From the NCBI GenBank assembly GCA_904846265.1, contig CAJHAA010000025.1, forward strand, positions 1 to 35,247: DNA of 35,247 nucleotides, given 5' to 3'. Below the pieces are notes generated by a model. That model was not told the origin of the DNA, searched no databases, and worked only from the letters and a program-made list of their open reading frames with translations. The position numbers and the translations under genes were made by a program. Below, in pieces: positions 1 through 8,100 of this stretch (the stretch's first letter is position 1; each line of letters starts with the position of its first letter). Source of the stretch: Psychrobacter immobilis. Lineage in GTDB: Bacteria; Pseudomonadota; Gammaproteobacteria; Pseudomonadales; Moraxellaceae.

Positions 1-126
1 GATAGTCGCCCAACGCTTCTATCAGCATGCGAACGGCGCGTTCTTTAATCTCAGGAGTGTAGGTTTGTTTTTTCATTGTCGTATTCTCTCAGAATGTTGA
101 GTCTCCGACAATCCCGGGGCGGTTCA
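1..126 (-). mobile_element. IS3-family element, 5' end only (runs off the window)
   Basis: These 126 bases are the left terminus of an IS3-family element read on the minus strand. The terminal inverted repeat starting TGAACCGCCCCGG ends at 126. The first codons of orfA begin with an ATG at 76-74 and run off the window edge. The sequence is the exact reverse complement of 35122-35247 and nearly identical to the left end of the copy at 929-2236. Only the N-terminal part of the OrfA helix-turn-helix is visible, so nothing can be said about whether this copy is functional. Confidence 0.93.
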
Positions 127-461
127 TTTCATAGATATGAGGATGTACAATGTGGTTCTTGAATGCTTCTTGAGCAATATAATTTCCAGATGAAGAGGTC
201 AGCTTATAAATCTAAGGTAGAGTCAATTGATCCTTATATAACTAAGATTGAATTTAATCATCTCATATCTTAATTTTTTGATTCAAATGTTAATAATATT
301 AACTTGAATAAATTCCTAGCATTATGTCGAAATAAAAACCCAGATTTTGGCTCAGCTATGGGGAAATTTTTTTTAACTTTTATACAACAAAACTTTCTGA
401 CATGCATACATTAGCAATGTCAGAATCAGTTTTAATTCTAATCAATTATGGAGTTTTAGTC
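127..461. other. AT-rich non-coding stretch with a possible gene relic
   Basis: This stretch lies between the left IS end and the small monooxygenase-like gene. It contains a 27-codon open reading frame on the plus strand at 190-273 (starting MKRSAYKSK) that ends in TAA. It has no recognisable family and looks like a scrap of a disrupted gene. An inverted repeat with arms GTTAAT/ATTAAC lies at 289-303. Nothing else is convincing. The promoter of the downstream gene should lie in the AT-rich part between about 300 and 450. Confidence 0.4.
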
Positions 462-776
462 ATGCTTAAAACAGCTTTATATGTCCGTCTTGAAGCTAAA
501 CCGGGTAAAGAAGACGAAGTGGAAGCTTTCCTTAAAGCCGGTTTACCTATTGTAATGGAAGAACCTGCGACAGTTGCGTGGTTTGGCCTACGTCTTGGAC
601 CTACAACATTTGGTATTTTTGATGCATTTCCTGATGAGGCGGGTCGCCAAGCACATTTATCTGGCAAGGTTGCAGCTGCTTTGATGGCTCAGGCTGATGA
701 GCTATTTTCAGAGCCACCGTCTATTGAAAAAGTAGATGTTTTGGCTAGTAAACTACCAGCTCATACCGACGCTTAA
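462..776 (+). CDS. Antibiotic-biosynthesis-monooxygenase (ABM) fold protein, putative quinol monooxygenase type
   Basis: This is a 104-residue protein starting MLKTALYVRLEAKPGKEDE. The pattern of a beta strand, then the PGKEDEVEAFL helix, then AWFGLRLGP and FGIFDAFPDEAGRQAHL is typical of the small dimeric ferredoxin-like ABM family. Members include quinol monooxygenases such as YgiN and heme-degrading enzymes; the substrate cannot be told from sequence. I chose ATG 462 because GGAG lies 8 bases upstream and homology-like sequence starts there; an in-frame ATG at 402 would add 20 unlikely residues. The gene stands alone between two IS copies, with a hairpin after its stop. It looks intact and has ordinary codon use, so it may be passenger or chromosomal cargo. 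Confidence 0.75.
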   Translation: MLKTALYVRLEAKPGKEDEVEAFLKAGLPIVMEEPATVAWFGLRLGPTTFGIFDAFPDEAGRQAHLSGKVAAALMAQADELFSEPPSIEKVDVLASKLPAHTDA

Positions 777-786
777 ATGTATGAGG

Positions 787-819
787 GTGCTGCCTGAAAT
801 TTTGAATGAAAGGCAGCAC
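787..819 (+). terminator. Hairpin after the monooxygenase-like gene
   Basis: A perfect 9-bp stem, GTGCTGCCT paired with AGGCAGCAC, with a 15-base loop starts 10 bases after the stop codon at 776. There is only a short T stretch after it, so termination strength is uncertain. Confidence 0.45.
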
Positions 820-978
820 TTCAACCCTGTGAGGTTTGTCAGAGGCTTTTTATTCAAGTTGGGCTACTTTATTTAATGGCTTAATCTCATCATTTACATG
901 GGTCAATATCCAAAACAGGATAAATAAATGAACCGCCCCGGGATTGTCGGAGACTCAACATTCTGAGAGAATACGACA

Positions 979-1296
979 ATGAAAAGACAAACCTACACTC
1001 CTGAGATTAAAGAACGCGCCGTTCGCATGCTGATTGAAGCGTCGAGCGACTATCCTTCTACATGGTCAGCCATTCAAGCCATAGCGTCAAAGATTGGCTG
1101 TACGCCTGAGACACTGCGATCCTGGCATAAAAAGCACATAGACCAAACCATTCCCGCCTCAGTGCAGACTCAAAGTGACAAAGAGCGTATCAAAGAGCTT
1201 GAACGCGAGAACAAAGAGCTCAAGCAAGCCAATGAGATTATACGTAAGGCTGCTGCTTTTTTCGCCCAGGCGGAGCTCGACCGTCCACCCAGATAA
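979..1296 (+). CDS. IS3-family transposase OrfA
   Basis: This 105-residue protein begins MKRQTYTPEIKERAVRMLIE and has the helix-turn-helix of IS3-family OrfA proteins (TPETLRSWHKK at about residues 43-53). A leucine-zipper-like coiled coil follows (IKELERENKELKQANEIIRKAAAFF), used for oligomerisation and joining to OrfB. It binds the terminal repeats and normally makes the OrfAB transposase by frameshifting into orfB. The frame is intact here, but its OrfB partner is broken, so this copy probably cannot move alone. OrfA alone may still act on related copies in the genome. Confidence 0.92.
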   Translation: MKRQTYTPEIKERAVRMLIEASSDYPSTWSAIQAIASKIGCTPETLRSWHKKHIDQTIPASVQTQSDKERIKELERENKELKQANEIIRKAAAFFAQAELDRPPR

Positions 1297-2197
1297 TGGT
1301 TCAGTTTATTGATGACTATAGAGGTAGTTATGGGGTCGAGCTGATTTGTAGAGTACTACCGATTGCCCCGTCAACCTATCACCGTACTAAAGACCTAGAA
1401 GAGTGCCCTGACAAGCGCCCATTACGCAGTCAGCATGACGACTTCTACATCAGCGAAATCAAACGTATCTGGCAGGACAGTAAATGCCGTTACGGTGTTC
1501 GTAAAGTCTGGCAGCAGATGAAGGCTGATGGCGTAAAGGTTGCTCGTTGCACCGTAGAGCGTTTAATGAAGCAGTATGGTATGCAAGGTGTCTGGCGCGG
1601 TAAGGTAAGATTACCACCAACAGCCGTGACGACCAAAAACGCGCTGATGACCTAGTCAATCGTAACTTTAATGCACGTCAACCCAATCAGCTTTGGGTAG
1701 CTGACTTCACCTATATAAAAACAACTAGCGGCTGGGTATATACCGCTTTTATTATTGATGTATTTGCTCGCGCTATTGTGGGCTGGAAAGTATCGAATCG
1801 CATGAATACCGATATAGTTATGGCTGCGCTAAATCAGGCGATAGCAGACAGGAACAACCCTAAGGATGTCATTCATCACAGTGATCGAGGGGTTCAGTAC
1901 TTATCCATTCGCTATACTGACAAAATGTGTGACTCTGGTATCATCGCTTCTGTCGGCACGACTGGTGATTCATACGATAATGCACTGGCTGAAACGGTCA
2001 ATGGACTCTATAAATCTGAGGTAATTGACTATTTAAAGGAGAACTGGACTGGTATCAATGATGTTGAACTGGCAACCCTTGAATGGGTGGATTGGTTTAA
2101 TAAAATACGACTGCATAGCACGATTGGTTATGTGTCACCCTTTGAGTTTGAAAAGCGGTATTATGATAATTTAATCCTGTCAGGCATGGCTGCCTGA
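1296..2197 (+). pseudogene. IS3-family transposase OrfB, frameshifted
   Basis: The reading frame starts MVQFIDDYRGSYGVEL at the TAATG overlap with orfA and carries the HTH_21-like domain. It then leaves frame near 1601-1604, where GGTAAGG is found in place of GGTAAAGG as seen in the related copy near 34550. The catalytic core continues in another frame: WVADFTYI (first Asp), HHSDRGVQY (second Asp) and DNALAETVNG (Glu) give the DDE triad. It ends at 2197. The shifted frame stops at 1655. A single lost A explains everything, so this is a recent inactivation or a sequencing error. Confidence 0.85.
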
Positions 2198-2236
2198 CTC
2201 AAGTAAATCACTCTCCGATATAGTCGGGGCGGTTCA

Positions 2237-2370
2237 AAGCGTGCTAGGTTATGACCAGATGAAATATATAACTCACGCATCAACGCATTAGCAATAAGGT
2301 TTGCATCTGTACTGATTGCACCATCAGGTTTAAACTCACCAAACAGCTCCTCATAATTGATGATTTTCAT
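2237..2370 (-). pseudogene. Gene downstream of the integrase, truncated by the IS
   Basis: On the minus strand an ATG at 2370-2368 overlaps the integrase stop as ATGA, so the gene was translationally coupled to it. About 44 codons remain (starting MKIINYEELFGEFKPDG), and then the frame enters the IS right end at 2236. The C-terminus now read through the IS is artificial. The remaining part has no family I recognise; small genes at this place in integrative elements are often accessory. The rest of the gene is not visible on the far side of the IS (before 929), so it was deleted or moved. Confidence 0.6.
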
Positions 2371-3611
2371 TGTGACGTCTCCTTGTCAGTTTGTGCATTC
2401 GTGATTAGTGTTTCAGCTCCAGAGCTATTCGATGCGCCTGTTAACTTCTCCTTACTCGCAAGTAGTAAGTTATCCATCGCTGAGCCATCTTGACGGGTAA
2501 TATCAGGGACATAGCGGCTGTAGACCCGAAACAGCATCTCTGTACTGCTGTGACCCATTTGCCGAGCTATCCACTCAGGATTCTCACCAGCAGCGAGCCA
2601 AAGCGTCGCTGCTGTATGCCGAGTCTGATAAGCACGCCGGTGTTTAAGACCGAGTAGGGCAAGCGTGGGTTTCCATACCCGTCTATTCACATTACGATAT
2701 TCCATCGGATTGCCTTGTGAGTTGCAAAACACAAAATCTGACTTACCATAGGTGCGTTTTTTCTGCTCTTGTAGTGCGTCATAAACCAACTGTGATATCG
2801 CAATATCACGTTGTGAGCCTAATGTCTTCGTTGGACCCATCTCACCGTTTACTAATGCACCTCTGATACTGATTTCCCGGCGATCAAAGTTAATGCATTC
2901 CCATTTCAGCCCGTCTATTTCACTGGTACGCATCCCGGTAAAAAAGCGGATAGTATAGTAGGGTCTATAATCAGCACGGACATGCTTTAAAATCAGCCAT
3001 ACCTCAGAAAGTGTAAAAGGATTCACATCCGGACGAGCTTGCTTGAGATTCTTAATATTTTTATAAGGCATCTCAAACTCATGGCGATCTGATGCTTCTT
3101 CTAGTATCATACGAAGAAGTATCATGATCTGATTGATTCGTGCTACTGACAGACTTGACTGACCATCTTTACCGTAACGAACTTTGGCGAGAGAGCTACG
3201 GAAGGTCAGCAAGTCTGGTTTTTTTATGGCATGTACTGCTTTACCACCAAACTCAGGCAACAAGTACTTATCAAGAATAATCTTTATTTTTTGCCGATAG
3301 CTTGGCCGCCATTCAATCCTCTTCTCCTCATACCAAATCTCTGAAAACTGCCTAAAGGTAGGGTTACGACTGATACAAGCTTCTGCTCTATCAGCCAGTG
3401 CCGTCATCTCTTTTAGACGAGTGCTTTTCGGAAAGTAAGTGCCATAGTCAAAGATGCCTAGGGTTATTTCTGCATCTATCTTTTTCAAAACAGTCGCTAG
3501 TTTTTTTCTGTTAGCTGGATTATCTTCCAAGCTAGTCTTTTCTCGACAACGTATACCTAGGTAGTAGAAGTCGGCAATTAGTTTGCCAAACCGTCCTTGT
3601 ATAGTAGCCAT
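2367..3611 (-). CDS. int: Tyrosine-recombinase integrase of an integrative element (tRNA-Gly type)
   Basis: This 414-residue integrase has three parts. The N-terminal arm-binding domain of the DUF3596 type covers about residues 1-65. A core-binding SAM-like domain follows at about 80-180, then the catalytic domain. The visible catalytic residues are Arg228 (FFTGMRTSEI), Arg331 in YQTRHTAATL (Tyr in place of the usual His of HxxR, common in this subgroup), His354 (QMGHSS) and a nucleophilic Tyr at 364 or 367 (FRVYSRY). It catalyses strand exchange between the element and chromosomal att sites. An excisionase-like gene lies 16 bp upstream. A tRNA-Gly 3' half and phased repeats lie about 0.8-1.1 kb upstream, naming the likely target. 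The gene looks intact. Its coupled downstream gene was cut by an IS. Confidence 0.93.
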   Translation of the reverse strand: MATIQGRFGKLIADFYYLGIRCREKTSLEDNPANRKKLATVLKKIDAEITLGIFDYGTYFPKSTRLKEMTALADRAEACISRNPTFRQFSEIWYEEKRIEWRPSYRQKIKIILDKYLLPEFGGKAVHAIKKPDLLTFRSSLAKVRYGKDGQSSLSVARINQIMILLRMILEEASDRHEFEMPYKNIKNLKQARPDVNPFTLSEVWLILKHVRADYRPYYTIRFFTGMRTSEIDGLKWECINFDRREISIRGALVNGEMGPTKTLGSQRDIAISQLVYDALQEQKKRTYGKSDFVFCNSQGNPMEYRNVNRRVWKPTLALLGLKHRRAYQTRHTAATLWLAAGENPEWIARQMGHSSTEMLFRVYSRYVPDITRQDGSAMDNLLLASKEKLTGASNSSGAETLITNAQTDKETSQ

Positions 3612-3627
3612 GATAAATCTCCTTCTA

Positions 3628-3843
3628 TTATTGAAGTGCCATACCGTTGATAGCGCTCATAACCGGCTTGCACATATCCTCTTCGATACGCTCCCATACA
3701 TATAAAATCTTACGACCACCAAAAGGGCGTATGTAATGAATATTCTCAATCAAAACGGTGTCTTTCATTTGATTGCGGATAGTACGTGCGTCGTATTTGA
3801 TACGTTCGGCTAACTCATCAGTTGTTAAATAAGTATTGCTCAT
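3628..3843 (-). CDS. Excisionase-like small DNA-binding protein
   Basis: This 71-residue protein begins MSNTYLTTDELAERIKYDART, a winged-helix/MerR-like helix-turn-helix start seen in excisionases and AlpA-type regulators. YIRPFGGRKILYVWERIEE forms the probable wing. It sits directly upstream of the integrase in the same direction, separated by 16 bp, as xis genes often do. A GAGG ribosome site precedes ATG 3843. Its likely roles are bending DNA at the att site to favour excision and repressing or activating int. A pure regulator rather than an excision factor cannot be excluded. Confidence 0.72.
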   Translation of the reverse strand: MSNTYLTTDELAERIKYDARTIRNQMKDTVLIENIHYIRPFGGRKILYVWERIEEDMCKPVMSAINGMALQ

Positions 3844-3945
3844 GATATTTACCTCTTTTCAGTTATTAAGTAATTGCATTAAGTGATAGAATAAAAACTA
3901 TTTTATCAGCCTGTAAAAATGCACCTTTGAAGTATCAGCTGTGAT

Positions 3946-3963
3946 TTACCTGCTTAGAGGTAA
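3946..3963. promoter_or_regulatory. Probable operator between the excisionase-like and XRE genes
   Basis: An inverted repeat TTACCT-6 bases-AGGTAA lies in the 196-bp divergent intergenic region. Related sequences (TTTTTACCTC near 3993 and AGAGGTA before each start codon) suggest several half-sites. The natural ligand would be the XRE protein encoded at 4040-4264, giving autoregulation and control of xis/int. This is inference from symmetry and position. Confidence 0.4.
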
Positions 3964-4039
3964 TTAGTAACCGATTTGTGTACTATATTATCTTTTTACC
4001 TCAATGTAAAGCATTTTTACCCGAAAAGAGGTATTAATT

Positions 4040-4264
4040 ATGATTGTGTCTAAACTCCCTGTGATTTTGGCAGAGAAAAAGTTGCGTGTAGCAGATGTTG
4101 TAAGAGCAACAGGTATGAGCAAATCAACCCTTCATAAGTTATACAATGAAGAGTCATCAAGAATTGACTTCAATACCATCGACCAGTTATGTGAGTTTTT
4201 AGATGTGCAGGTGGGTGACTTATTTATTTATGAGCCAAATACTAAGGATGATGAAGAGTCTTGA
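4040..4264 (+). CDS. XRE-family (Cro/C1) transcriptional regulator
   Basis: This 74-residue protein is almost all one helix-turn-helix domain: LRVADVVRATGMSKSTLHKLYNEE (about residues 15-38), then IDFNTIDQLCEFLDVQVGDLF, the usual YozG-like ending. An AGAGG ribosome site stands before ATG 4040. It is transcribed away from the excisionase and integrase genes and shares their promoter region, so it probably acts as the element's lysogeny-style switch. It has no peptidase or sensor domain. There is no other gene between it and the att site. Confidence 0.85.
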   Translation: MIVSKLPVILAEKKLRVADVVRATGMSKSTLHKLYNEESSRIDFNTIDQLCEFLDVQVGDLFIYEPNTKDDEES

Positions 4265-4383
4265 GGATCTACAAAGTTGAAAGAGATTCTCAGATGAATA
4301 AGTGGTAGAGCCTTATATATATGACGTTCCAAGGCCTGCAATTAAGGTTGGGGTTATTTTTAAAACTTACTTTTTCATGATTT

Positions 4384-4558
4384 GGTCACGTTTTGGTCAC
4401 GCAATGAGCTTAATTTGCAAAAGCAGTGAAAAAGTAAAAACCATGCTAAAAAATATTTTCTTAGGATGGTTTTTTATAAAGATAAGAATAATAAGTTGGG
4501 GTCAATTACGAAATCAGTATTTATAGCATGGGCACGAAATGGTCACGTTTTGGTCACG
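4384..4558 (+). repeat. Phased GGTCACG direct repeats beside the attachment site
   Basis: GGTCACG occurs at 4384, 4395, 4541 and 4552, and a variant GGGCACG at 4530. Spacing within each cluster is exactly 11 bases, one turn of DNA, so all units in a cluster face the same side of the helix. The clusters lie between the XRE gene and the tRNA-Gly fragment. This placement fits arm-type binding sites for the integrase N-terminal domain or binding sites for an accessory factor. Replication iterons are possible, but no replication protein is seen. Confidence 0.6.
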
Positions 4559-4652
4559 GTGCTGATTTTTGAGCTTTTAATATGTTAGATAAACTTAGCA
4601 ATTAGACTGAATAGCTAATACTGGAAAACGCTGTAGCCCTTAAAAATCGGAC

Positions 4653-4685
4653 AAAAAAAAGCCTCACTGTTAAGTGAGGCTTTTT
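4653..4685. terminator. Bidirectional rho-independent terminator
   Basis: The 8-bp stem GCCTCACT / AGTGAGGC (4661-4668 and 4673-4680) has a 4-base loop. It is flanked by eight As on the left and five Ts on the right, so it can end transcripts in both directions. It lies 8 bases from the tRNA-Gly 3' end at 4693, where a native tRNA terminator would be. Confidence 0.85.
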
Positions 4686-4692
4686 AAGTATT

Positions 4693-4737
4693 TGGAGCGG
4701 GAAAAGAGATTCGAACTCTCGACCCCAACCTTGGCAA
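4693..4737 (-). other. Attachment site: 3' half of tRNA-Gly(GCC)
   Basis: Read on the minus strand, these 45 bases start with the anticodon loop TTGCCAA (anticodon GCC) and continue AGG TTGGGG. A T-arm with stem GAGAG/CTCTT and loop TTCGAAT follows, then the acceptor end CCCGCTCCA. The bases above 4737 do not pair as a tRNA 5' half, so the gene is not complete. A tRNA 3' half starting at the anticodon loop is the typical core of an att site of tRNA-targeting tyrosine integrases, and int is about 1.1 kb away. I read it as the junction between two elements, or as one end of the int-bearing element. Confidence 0.82.
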
Positions 4738-5131
4738 TGTTAACTGATCGATTTTCATTGGAATGTGTAATTCTACATTAACCTGTATATATTGATATAT
4801 AAGGGATTCGAGATGGTTAATGAATTATAGCTTTAAGGGTGGATTAAGTAAACGTATTTTTTAGTCTGAATATGGTCACCCTAGTATTAGGGTCTTTTGA
4901 CCACTTACCCCCTACTCGAGGGGTAAGCGAAATCCACTGCAATATTAGTTATATCTGATAACCTGTTTAGTATTTTCCCTAAAAAGCAGTGAGTCTTTCG
5001 TTTTTTACCTGCCGTTTCTGATATTGAGTGCATCGAACTATTTTTAATATATAACGGTTATGCAAATATATTCCTTTCTAACTTAGTATCATATGGTTGT
5101 ATACCTATCGTATTTTCCCATGGAATATTTA
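4738..5131. other. Non-coding boundary region with hairpins
   Basis: No gene is supported in these 394 bases. There are two hairpins: a nested one at 4874-4902 (GGTCA...TGACC enclosing CCCTA...TAGGG) and a perfect 8-bp one at 4904-4927 (CTTACCCC / GGGGTAAG, 8-base loop). They lie between the tRNA fragment and the end of the recombinase trio, so they could be recombinase binding sites at the end of that element. The AT-rich rest shows no clear signal. Confidence 0.5.
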
Positions 5132-8100
5132 TCAGACTTCATCATCCACTATCATAAAAAGGTGTACTAAAAACCTCAGCAAGCCAGAAAATGCTTTACC
5201 ATTTGATGTCTGTTCGTCAGTAATACAAATGCCAAATCTGATGGTGCGAGAGTTGGAAGGTTTGAATATTATTTTTGAGGTCTCTGATTTTTTATCAATA
5301 GTTCTATAGATATCATGGACAGTAGCTTTTATACCTTCATTACCTGAAATCATCCACGACTGTGCAGGTAAAAGTCTCACGCTAATCTGTACAAACCTTA
5401 GAAACTCCTCTATATCTTTTACTGGAAATGAAAGATAGGCATTATCAATAGTGATTTTTTGTCTAACTATCTGTAGAAACCATAGGTAGTCCGCATGTTG
5501 TTGATCACGTAAGATCCAGACTGATTTTAGTATGACGGGTAGAAGCTCATAGTTTTCTCTACTTTTCATATTTTTTGGTTGTCGTTGTTCCGTTGTTTCA
5601 ATGAAGCGACATTTTCCCTGGCTAGTAGTAATCTGGGCTATTTGCTCAGCGCGCTTAGCGAATACTCGCCCATCCTCGAACTTTATAAATGAATGGTTTG
5701 CCGATAGTCTGATATCGCCACTTTGCTCTAGCAGCTGTAAGAATTTGATGAGTTGATTAATGCCATAGCGGTGAACCCTATCGTCTGCCATATTAGTAGT
5801 GAACACATCACTTTCCTTGAATCGATTAGCAGTATTAATAGTAAGGTTTACTGGAATATCTCGACTTTGGTTTAAGGTCAATTTTTTTGCCAACTTTCTA
5901 GTATCGGAGAGGAATATCTTGTCATCAACAATTGAAATGCTATTTGACTTGAGCCTATCTTTACTAATATCAGTAATATTTTTAAAGATGACGTAATCTA
6001 ATTGCATTTCTGTATTGGCAATAGCGTATGTAGTCATGAGCATTGCCGAATGCATATAATACTCAAAGCTACGATTAGGAGATATATGCCCGACTAATCC
6101 TGAAATTGCATACCATTTATCTTGAGCATCATGATTAACTCCTAACAGCCCAGTTTTTATCTTGGCAATATGTTGATCACTATAACCAGTCAATGTTTTC
6201 ACAAGTTTATGGTCAGCATTCAAGATAAGAGAAAAATTGGTAATTGCTGTATGCCTAAACGCATGAAATGTATGATCTTTAGCTTCTTCGAATAAGCTCA
6301 ATATTCTTCTCAGTACTGCAAGAGGTTCTGCATCATCAATTGGGTATTTGTCAAATGAGGGACTAAATATATAATCTGTTTTGTTGAGCTCATTCAGTTG
6401 TACGTATCGATTAAAAAAATTCAGTTCCTCATCAGATAGTAATGAAAAGGCAGCTACTCGGCGGATACTACCTTGAGTTTTTGTGCTGCGGTAGATATTT
6501 GGACGAATAACTAAGGAGGGTTCACCAAGGGTAAATCCTTCAATATCTTCATACCTTAATCCAAGCAACTCTTTCTTCCGCATGCCTGTACGGTATGCTA
6601 AAACAAACAACAGTTTGTACATATCCACTTCGAAGGGATCAACAACTTTTGGCATATTCAATAGAATTGCTTGATACTCTAGTGGTGAAATCCATTCGCT
6701 ACGTACCACTCTTTGTGTTTGGGCCTCTTTAATACTGACTTTAGGGAAGTGATAGTGTTCAACCCCTATATCATGTAACCGCTGCAGTAGCTTTGCTGAA
6801 TATTGGATGTCTTTATTATCACGATAGACAGCTTTGTGCTCTAAAATCTCTTCGTAGCATTCTTCAAAATCCTCACTACTGTAAGTGTTTAGAGGCTGTC
6901 CTGATAAGAAATAAAGCCACTCATAAGCTACCGAACTTAAATAGCCCTGAATGGTCTCTTTTTTAGGGCGTGGCTTTGCGTTACATCTAGACAGCACAAA
7001 CTGAATTAAAATATTTTCAGCAATGTCACGCTCTTCATTTAACATCTTTGTTAAATGATAGTTAATATCATATTCATTATTTTTGAGTTTTTCTTTTTGT
7101 TGACGAGTAGTGTAGTGACTGTCTAACTGTTTATAAATACGTTTCACGATATCTATCTTACGTACTTCCGCCAACTCAGAATACCTAACGGTATTTTTGC
7201 TGACTTTAGATAGAGGTACCTCGATTGATAAAGAGGGTTTGTCAGTTTTATACTCTTTATTTAGTAAGTTGGAAAAATCATCTGTGAGTAGACCTGTGGT
7301 TTTACGCTTGCCTTGTGCAACTCCGATTAGAGCTTGATCAACAAAGACATTGGGCATCATTTCCCAGTGATAACTCGCATAACTTAGCAACGATGGTAGA
7401 GAAGGGACCTTATTTTTAGGTACTTGTAAGACAATACTGAGGTGGTTTCTAAGCAGTTTTTCAACATCTGTGTTCGTCCTAAACTGATAAGGATCATTAA
7501 ACTTTCTACATCGGTACAACCAGCATTGGCTGATGACGTCTAGAGAGACTTGCTGAGTAATGTATAAAGGGCTCTTTCTTACATTAGGAGACTCCACCCT
7601 TTCATTACCATAATTTTTTGTAGGGTAACGTACAGAAACAATGACATGATGATCATTGAAAGCAGTTAAGACTGGTTGATCTAACAGAGTATTGACTAAA
7701 GCAGCCAGTAATTCTTTATCATTAATCCCGCCAAAAGCTATTAGTGAGAATACAAGCGACGCTAAGGACTGATTTTGATCTTTACTTGCCGCCACCCAAT
7801 CTGCCATCATCGCTTTAGTTATTTTATTAAAAAGCTTGCCATTTTTTACCCAGTTTTCATCAATTGATAGTGGGTTTTCCTTTACTAAAACAGGCTCACT
7901 GGGTAAAGGGTAGGCATACTCTGACTGCATATAAAACGTGTTGTAGTAGCTGACAAATTTAGTCAAAACCTCCCAAGCATAGCGAAACTGAGCCATTGAA
8001 GTATAAATTTTAGAACAGACTTGATGTATCAGTTTTTTTGCTTGTTTTAAAAAAGCTTCGAAGTGCTGTTCATCAAGTGGGTGTGTCATTAATGCTAACT

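Larger units (their letters stand above)
929..2236 (+). mobile_element. IS3-family insertion sequence, full length, transposase broken
   Basis: The element is 1308 bp. The left terminal repeat starts TGAACCGCCCCGGGATTGTC and the right end is its imperfect inverse, ending CGGGGCGGTTCA. It carries orfA (979-1296) and orfB (1296-2197), joined by a TAATG overlap. A one-base deletion near 1601-1604 breaks orfB. The flanking triplets are AAA on the left and AAG on the right, so there is no clean target duplication. The right side of the insertion cuts the gene downstream of the integrase. The same element, or relics of it, recurs at both window edges, at 29543-29800 and at 34250-35121. Confidence 0.9.

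Noticed and set aside
4302..4526. Open reading frame of 74 codons between the XRE gene and the att site
   Set aside because: Its translation is rich in unlikely combinations, it covers the GGTCACG repeats, and it has no ribosome site or family resemblance. I treat the region as non-coding att-flank DNA.
4384..4558. CRISPR-like repeats
   Set aside because: The repeats are 7 bases with 4-base spacers, there are no unique spacers of 30 bases and no cas genes. They are protein-binding-site-like.
4693..4737. Complete tRNA gene
   Set aside because: Only the anticodon loop, T-arm and 3' acceptor strand are present; the D-arm and 5' acceptor strand cannot be found upstream.
5097..5309. Plus-strand open frame over the end of the large recombinase gene
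   Set aside because: It overlaps the well-supported minus-strand gene for most of its length and has no recognisable domain.
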